Positions 4,941 through 9,194 of a DNA stretch of 9,194 bases are shown piece after piece. Under the pieces are notes generated by a model. It searched no databases, was not told the origin of the DNA, and was given only the letters and a program-made list of their open reading frames with translations. The DNA is from an uncultured Eubacteriales bacterium (lineage in GTDB: Bacteria > Bacillota > Clostridia > Oscillospirales > Oscillospiraceae). The translations under genes and the position numbers were made by a program. The stretch covers positions 1 through 9,194 of the forward strand of contig USIH01000082.1 of the NCBI GenBank assembly GCA_900554705.1, read 5' to 3'. How positions within the stretch are numbered: the stretch's first letter is position 1; each line of letters begins with the position of its first letter.

Positions 4941-7214
4941 ATGGCACTCAAAGGCTTAGACATCTTCAAGCTCTCTCCGAAGAAAAACTGTAAGGAGTGC
5001 GGCAGCCCCACCTGTATGGCCTTCTGCATGAAGGTCGCGCAGGGCGCCGTCCCGCTCGACAAGTGTCCGTACTTCTCTCCGGACGCCATCGCGACCCTCT
5101 CCGAGGCGACCGCGCCTCCCATGAAGACCATCACCGTCGGCAGCGACATCAAGCTCGGCGGCGAAACCGTCCTGTTCCGCCATGAGAAGACCCTCGTCTC
5201 CCGCAACCGCTTCGCCGTCCCCGTCTGCACCGGCATGGACGAAGCGAAGATTGACGAGAAGCTTGCCGATCTGAAGAAGATCGACTATGAGCGCATCGGT
5301 GAGCGCGAGTACGTGGAGTTCGTTCTGGTACATTGCGGCAAGGATTCCGCCGGCAAGTGGGAAGACCTTGTAAAGAAGGCAATGGCAACCGAGCGCACCC
5401 TCATCCTCGACTGCGAGTGCGCCGAGTGCGCGCAGAAGGCGCTGGCGCTGTGCAAGGACGCAAAGCCCATCCTCAACGGCGCGAATGCCGAAAACTATGA
5501 GGCGCTGAACACCGTCGCCAAGGAAGCGGGCGTCACGCTCGGCGTGCGCGGCGCGAACCTTGCGGAGCTTTACGACACCGTGAAGAAGCTCGAAGGGCTG
5601 GGCAACAAGAACCTTATCCTCGACGTGACGGGCAAGGACGCGAAGGAGACCTTCGCAAACGCCGTTCTTGTGCGCCGCACCGCCCTGAAGGACGGCGACC
5701 GCACCTTCGGCTATCCCTCCATCGTCAACCTTGCGAAGATCGCAAAGGGCGACCTGCATCTGCAGACCGCGCTTGCCGCCGTCTTCACGCTGAAATACGG
5801 CTCCATCATCGTCATGGAGCAGATGCGCTATGCAGAGGCGCTGCCGCTGTACGGCCTGCGCCAGAACATCTATACCGACCCGCAGAAGCCGATGAAGGTC
5901 GCGCCCGGCATCTACCCGATGAACGGCGCAACGCCGGACGATCCCTGCCTGATGACGGTGGACTTCGCCCTGACCTACTTCCTCGTCTCCGGCGAGATCG
6001 AGCGCTCGAACGTGCCGGTGAACCTGCTCATCACGGACGCTTCCGGTATGTCCGTCCTGACGGCGTGGGCCGCGGGCAAGTTCTCCTCCTCCACGGTCAA
6101 GAAGTTCTTCGACGAATACGACATCGCGGGCAAGATCAACAACCGCACCCTCGTCATCCCCGGCAAGGTCGCCGTCATGAAGGGCGAGATTCAAGACAAG
6201 CTGCCCGACTGGAACGTCGTCGTCGGCACGCGCGAAGCCGTTGAGATCGTCAAGTACCTCAAGGACGGCGAGCACATCAAGGCCGCAGAGCTGGTCGCCG
6301 CCTCGAAGAAGCCCAAGGAAGAGAAGAAGGTCGTTGACGAAAACGCGCCCGTCGACTTCAGCAAGCTCGTCATCCCCGAGATCGTGCACAAGGATCTCGG
6401 CGTGACCTACAAGACCCGCAACGTGCAGTCCAAGAAGTTCGTCACCATCGGCGAGCGCATCCACTGCATCAGCCCCGTCATCCGCGAGGCAATGGCCACG
6501 TTCAACCCCGATCCCATTTTGGAGCGTGCCGCGCAGCAGATCAAGGCCGGTGCGACCTACCTCGACGTCAACATCGGTCCTGCCGAGTCCAACGGCCCCG
6601 AGCTGATGACTTGGGCGGTCAAGCTGCTTCAGGAGAACTTCAACAACGTGCCTCTGGCGCTCGACACCGCCAACAAGAAGGCGATTGAGGCCGGTATCCG
6701 CGTCTATAACCGCACGAACGGCAAGCCCATCGTCAACTCTGCCGACGCCGGTTCCCGTATCTCCAACATTGACCTTGCCGCCGCGAACGACGCCATCGTC
6801 ATCGCCCTGTGCTCCGCCGACGGCATCGCGAAGGACAACGACGAGCGTATGCACCACTGCCACACCATGCTCGATCGCGGCATGGCGCTGGGTATGGATG
6901 CGGAAGACCTGTGGTTCGACCCGCTGTTCCTCGTCGTCAAGGGTATGCAGGACAAGCAGATGGACGTCCTGAACGCCATCAAGCTCTTCTCCGACGAAGG
7001 CCTCAAGTCTACGGGCGGCCTGTCCAACAACTCCAACGGCGCGCCCAAGGCGCTGCGTCCGATCATGGACAGCGCGCTGGTCGCCATGGCGATGATGCAG
7101 GGTCTTACCTCCGCCATCGTCAACCCGAACGACCTGCGCCTGATGGAGACCATCAAGTCCTGCGACATCTTCAAGAACAACGAGCTGTACTCCGACAGCT
7201 ATCTGGAAATCTGA
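4941..7214 (+). CDS. acsC-acsE: Fused corrinoid Fe-S protein large subunit and methyl-THF methyltransferase (AcsC-AcsE)
   Basis: One 757-residue open frame joins two normally separate proteins. Residues 1 to about 440 are AcsC: the [4Fe-4S] motif has Cys17, Cys20, Cys25 and Cys42 with the family's spacing, then a TIM barrel, then a C-terminal cobalamin domain with SGMSVLTAWAAGKF (368-381), LVIPG (404-408) and VVVGTREA. Residues about 441-499 are a Lys/Glu-rich linker. Residues about 500-757 are the AcsE methyltransferase of the pterin-binding (DHPS-like) fold: TIGERI (502-507), LDVNIGPA (541-548), Asp575 in ALDTANKKAIEAG, Asn599 in VNSADA, Asp660 in WFDPL and Asn696 in GLSNNSNG. These align with Asp75, Asn96, Asp160 and Asn199 of the Moorella enzyme. 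Both halves therefore look active: the protein would take methyl from methyl-THF onto its own tethered corrinoid. AAGGAGG 8 nt upstream supports the start. Gene order (acsD, acsC, acsE, acsB) is conserved around the fusion. Confidence 0.93.
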   Translation: MALKGLDIFKLSPKKNCKECGSPTCMAFCMKVAQGAVPLDKCPYFSPDAIATLSEATAPPMKTITVGSDIKLGGETVLFRHEKTLVSRNRFAVPVCTGMDEAKIDEKLADLKKIDYERIGEREYVEFVLVHCGKDSAGKWEDLVKKAMATERTLILDCECAECAQKALALCKDAKPILNGANAENYEALNTVAKEAGVTLGVRGANLAELYDTVKKLEGLGNKNLILDVTGKDAKETFANAVLVRRTALKDGDRTFGYPSIVNLAKIAKGDLHLQTALAAVFTLKYGSIIVMEQMRYAEALPLYGLRQNIYTDPQKPMKVAPGIYPMNGATPDDPCLMTVDFALTYFLVSGEIERSNVPVNLLITDASGMSVLTAWAAGKFSSSTVKKFFDEYDIAGKINNRTLVIPGKVAVMKGEIQDKLPDWNVVVGTREAVEIVKYLKDGEHIKAAELVAASKKPKEEKKVVDENAPVDFSKLVIPEIVHKDLGVTYKTRNVQSKKFVTIGERIHCISPVIREAMATFNPDPILERAAQQIKAGATYLDVNIGPAESNGPELMTWAVKLLQENFNNVPLALDTANKKAIEAGIRVYNRTNGKPIVNSADAGSRISNIDLAAANDAIVIALCSADGIAKDNDERMHHCHTMLDRGMALGMDAEDLWFDPLFLVVKGMQDKQMDVLNAIKLFSDEGLKSTGGLSNNSNGAPKALRPIMDSALVAMAMMQGLTSAIVNPNDLRLMETIKSCDIFKNNELYSDSYLEI
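6390..6404 (+). promoter_or_regulatory. Possible internal ribosome binding site and GTG start for free AcsE
   Basis: AAGGA (6390-6394) lies 7 nt before an in-frame GTG (6402-6404, Val488). Initiation here would give a 270-residue protein beginning about 16 residues before the methyltransferase GERI motif, close to the roughly 262 residues of a stand-alone AcsE. No in-frame ATG lies between Met413 and Met518. The site may be a working second start, a relic of the pre-fusion acsE start, or chance. Confidence 0.3.
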
Positions 7215-7224
7215 TCAGGGGAAT

Positions 7225-7253
7225 ACTGCGCCCAGCAATGGGCGCAGTTCTTT
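7225..7253 (+). terminator. 10-bp GCAA-tetraloop hairpin, partial terminator or attenuator
   Basis: ACTGCGCCCA (7225-7234) and TGGGCGCAGT (7239-7248) are perfect complements around GCAA, a stable GNRA tetraloop. A short U-rich stretch (TTCTTT, 7248-7253) follows. It starts 10 nt after the acsC-acsE stop. The stem is strong but the U-tract is short and interrupted, so read-through to acsB is expected. It probably sets acsB levels or defines an RNA end. Confidence 0.55.
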
Positions 7254-7260
7254 CCCTATC

Positions 7261-7308
7261 CCCTATCCCCCCGCGGGGGATCGAACCCCGCCGACATACC
7301 GCGTTTTT
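7261..7308 (+). other. C/G-rich structured stretch with overlapping hairpins upstream of acsB
   Basis: Two hairpins share the same G-run and cannot form together. One is ATCCCCC (7265-7271) with GGGGGAT (7275-7281). The other is GCGGGG (7273-7278) with CCCCGC (7286-7291) around a 7-nt loop. A longer-range pair, CGCGG (7272-7276) with CCGCG (7299-7303), is followed directly by TTTTT (7304-7308), which resembles a weak terminator. The stretch ends 17 nt before the acsB AGGAGG (7326-7331). The alternatives suggest attenuation, but no leader peptide or known riboswitch is evident. Confidence 0.4.
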
Positions 7309-7338
7309 CATTCAATTTATGATACAGGAGGAAACACC

Positions 7339-9194
7339 ATGAGCGTATTAACCGATCTCATCTATGGCGGCTCGAATGCCGTCGCCGGTCTGACCGAAGG
7401 TGCGGTCAACGACGCCATCGCCAAGTATGGCGCGGACAAGCCGGTCGCGTTCCCCGACACCGCGTATTTCTTCCCCACGATCTACGCCGCAACGGGCGTA
7501 AAGGTCACGAAGCTGGGCGATCTTCCCGCCTGCGTCGGTGTGCTCAAGAGCCTCATCACCAATCAGGAGGAACTCGGACAGGCGCTCAACGCGGGTCTTG
7601 CCACCGCCGTCGGCGCGGAAATTTTAGAGGGTCTGGGCTATTTGGACGGCGACCCCTATGCCAATGACTCCGGCATCGGCTTTGTGCCCGATCCCGTCAT
7701 CCGCTCGCTCGGCGTCCCGCTGGTCACGGGCGACATCCCCGGCGTCGCCGTCGTTTTGGGCAAGGCGGAGAACCCCGCCGACGTCGTGGCCGTCGTGAAG
7801 GACTATCAGGCCAAGGGCATTTTGACCTTCCTTGTCGGCGACCTCATCGAGCAGTGCGCCGAGGGCGGCGTGAGGATGGGTCTGGAGTTCCGCGTGGTGC
7901 CGCTGGGTCACGCCGTGACGAGCGTCATCCATGTCGTCACCGTCGCCATCCGCGCGGCGCTGATCTTCGGCAACGTGACGCCCGGCGACCTTTCCGGCCT
8001 GCTGACCTACACGAAGGAGCGCGTTCCCGCGTTCGTCAACACCTTCGGTCCGATCGACAATGTGGTCGTCTCCGCAGGCGCAGGCGCGATCGCGCTGGGC
8101 TTCCCCGTCGTGGTGGACATCGACCTCGGCGAGAATCAGGTCGCCGGTGCGCTTGAATCCGTCTGCGACCATGCACTGACGGTGAAGCGTTCGCTCGAAC
8201 TGCGCAACATCAAGATCAAGTCCAAGGAGCTTCCGATCCCCGTCGCCTTTGCCGCCGCCTTCGAAGGCGAGATCATCCGCAAGGCGGATATGCACAACGA
8301 GTTCTGGTCGGGCAAGAACGCCACGGCGGAGCTGGTCATGATGGCAGACAAGGTGGAAGACCACAAGATCACCGTCATCGGTCCCGATCTCGACGGCAGC
8401 GAGAAGAACCTTGCCCTTGCAACGAAGGTCGAGGTCAGCGGCGCGAAGATGCAGGCGGACTTTGAGTCCGTCATTGAGCGCAAGATCCATGCGTGGTTCA
8501 ACTATATGGAAGGCGTGATGCACACCGGCCAGCGCAATCAGGTGCGCGTGCGCGTGTCCAACGACGCCTTTGAGAAGGGTCTGCGGCTGAAGGACTTTGG
8601 CGAAGTGCTCTACCACATGATCATGGACGAGTTTGACGCCGTGGTCGATCAGTGTCAGGTGACGCTCATCACCGACGAGGCGGAAGCCGAAAAATTCCGC
8701 GACGAGATCGCCATGCCGCGCTACAATGCGCGCGACGACCGTCTGTCCTCCATGACCGATGAATCCGTCGACCGTTTCTACACCTGCATCCTCTGCCAGT
8801 CCTTCGCACCGGCGCACTGCTGCGTGGTCACGCCGGAACGCCTCGGTCTGTGCGGCGCGGTGTCGTGGCTGGACGCCAAGGCGACCAATGAGCTGAACCC
8901 GCAAGGCCCCTGCCAGCCCATCCTCAAGGAAGGCTGCATCGACGAGCGCACCGGCCGCTATGAGACGGTCAACAAGATGATCAAGGAAGCGACCCACGGC
9001 GCGGTCGAGACTGTCACGCTCTACTCTATTTTGGAAGACCCGATGACCTCCTGCGGCTGCTTCGAGTGCATCTGCGGCATCGAACCGATGAGCAACGGCT
9101 TCATCGTCGTCAACCGCGAGTTTAAGGGCATGACGCCCGTCGGCATGACCTTCGGCGAGCTTGCCTCCTGCACCGGCGGCGGCGTGCAGACCCC
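7339..9194 (+). CDS. acsB: Acetyl-CoA synthase catalytic subunit (AcsB), 3' end outside window
   Basis: AcsB makes acetyl-CoA from CO, CoA and the methyl group delivered by the corrinoid protein, at the nickel-iron A-cluster. The 618 complete codons in the window cover roughly 85% of a normal protein of about 730 residues; no stop is reached. The A-cluster ligands are all present. Cys483, Cys486, Cys495 and Cys505 have spacing identical to Moorella Cys506, 509, 518 and 528. Cys572-Gly-Cys574 in PMTSCGCFE matches the Cys595-Gly-Cys597 site of the distal nickel. Other family blocks are FPDTAYFFPTIY, AFEGEIIRKADM, GRKMQADFE-like SGAKMQADFES, MHTGQRNQ and VTPERLGLCGAVSWLDAKA. AGGAGG 7 nt upstream fixes the start. 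The N-terminus is about 17 residues shorter than the Moorella protein as I recall it. A structured gap of 124 bp separates it from acsC-acsE. Extra cysteines (494, 577, 579) lie next to the ligand positions. Confidence 0.96.
   Translation, partial: MSVLTDLIYGGSNAVAGLTEGAVNDAIAKYGADKPVAFPDTAYFFPTIYAATGVKVTKLGDLPACVGVLKSLITNQEELGQALNAGLATAVGAEILEGLGYLDGDPYANDSGIGFVPDPVIRSLGVPLVTGDIPGVAVVLGKAENPADVVAVVKDYQAKGILTFLVGDLIEQCAEGGVRMGLEFRVVPLGHAVTSVIHVVTVAIRAALIFGNVTPGDLSGLLTYTKERVPAFVNTFGPIDNVVVSAGAGAIALGFPVVVDIDLGENQVAGALESVCDHALTVKRSLELRNIKIKSKELPIPVAFAAAFEGEIIRKADMHNEFWSGKNATAELVMMADKVEDHKITVIGPDLDGSEKNLALATKVEVSGAKMQADFESVIERKIHAWFNYMEGVMHTGQRNQVRVRVSNDAFEKGLRLKDFGEVLYHMIMDEFDAVVDQCQVTLITDEAEAEKFRDEIAMPRYNARDDRLSSMTDESVDRFYTCILCQSFAPAHCCVVTPERLGLCGAVSWLDAKATNELNPQGPCQPILKEGCIDERTGRYETVNKMIKEATHGAVETVTLYSILEDPMTSCGCFECICGIEPMSNGFIVVNREFKGMTPVGMTFGELASCTGGGVQT

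Noticed and set aside
6240..6450. Assembly error as the cause of the acsC-acsE fusion
   Set aside because: The linker reads in one frame with the same codon bias as its neighbours, and both domains are complete on each side. A single indel would more likely leave a ragged frame. It cannot be fully excluded without reads.
4956..6863. A 635-codon open frame on the minus strand, antisense to acsC-acsE
   Set aside because: It mirrors a GC-rich, strongly codon-biased real gene. Its translation is low-complexity, rich in Val, Asp, Gly and Leu, with no recognisable domain or good ribosome binding site.
7249..7289. G-quadruplex on the minus strand formed by the repeated CCCTATC units and nearby C-runs
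   Set aside because: Four G-tracts exist only if a loop of about 13 nt is allowed, and the same bases pair better as hairpins.
7250..7340. A complete tRNA gene on the minus strand
   Set aside because: Only a T-arm-like hairpin is present. No D-arm, anticodon arm or 5' acceptor strand is found in the expected 50 bases.
7624..8997. A 457-codon minus-strand open frame antisense to acsB
   Set aside because: It is fully covered by the well-conserved acsB frame. The translation is His/Asp/Val-rich without family motifs.
1..9194. CRISPR array, insertion sequence, prophage or rRNA genes
   Set aside because: No spaced direct repeats, transposase or integrase motifs, or rRNA-like sequence seen. The window is nearly filled by conserved metabolic and regulatory genes.

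Overview
The window is a chromosomal segment of a GC-rich anaerobic bacterium of the Clostridia. It carries the carbonyl-branch core of the Wood-Ljungdahl (reductive acetyl-CoA) pathway next to a divergent two-component regulatory system. The separate bacterial-type AcsB, the gene order acsD-acsC-acsE-acsB, and the Gram-positive style of promoters and strong AGGAGG-type ribosome binding sites all point to a Firmicutes acetogen or acetogen-like gut anaerobe. The high GC content would fit an Oscillospiraceae-like lineage, but this placement is inference.

Layout. Positions 1-1257 (minus strand) hold the 5' 419 codons of a membrane sensor histidine kinase whose 3' end lies outside the window. It is translationally coupled (ATGA overlap) to an OmpR/PhoB-type response regulator at 1254-1943 (minus). 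A 243-bp divergent intergenic region carries a promoter for each direction and several dyad symmetries. On the plus strand, metF (2193-3122), cooC/acsF (3148-3915), acsD (3977-4921), a fused acsC-acsE (4941-7214) and acsB (7339 to the window end, truncated) form an apparent operon. Every gene has a good Shine-Dalgarno sequence. Compact GC-rich hairpins lie in the two longest gaps, cooC-acsD and acsCE-acsB.

How the genes work together. MetF makes methyl-tetrahydrofolate. The AcsE methyltransferase moves the methyl group to the cobalamin of the corrinoid iron-sulfur protein (AcsC plus AcsD). AcsB condenses that methyl group with CO and CoA to give acetyl-CoA. CooC/AcsF is the ATPase thought to assist nickel loading of CODH or ACS. 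The CO dehydrogenase subunit (acsA/cooS) and metV are not in the window.

The main finding is that the corrinoid protein large subunit and the methyltransferase, separate proteins in the well-studied acetogens, are encoded here as one 757-residue polypeptide. A charged linker of about 55-60 residues joins them, and the key motifs of both halves are intact. An internal GTG preceded by AAGGA lies exactly where a free methyltransferase would begin, so the gene might yield two products.
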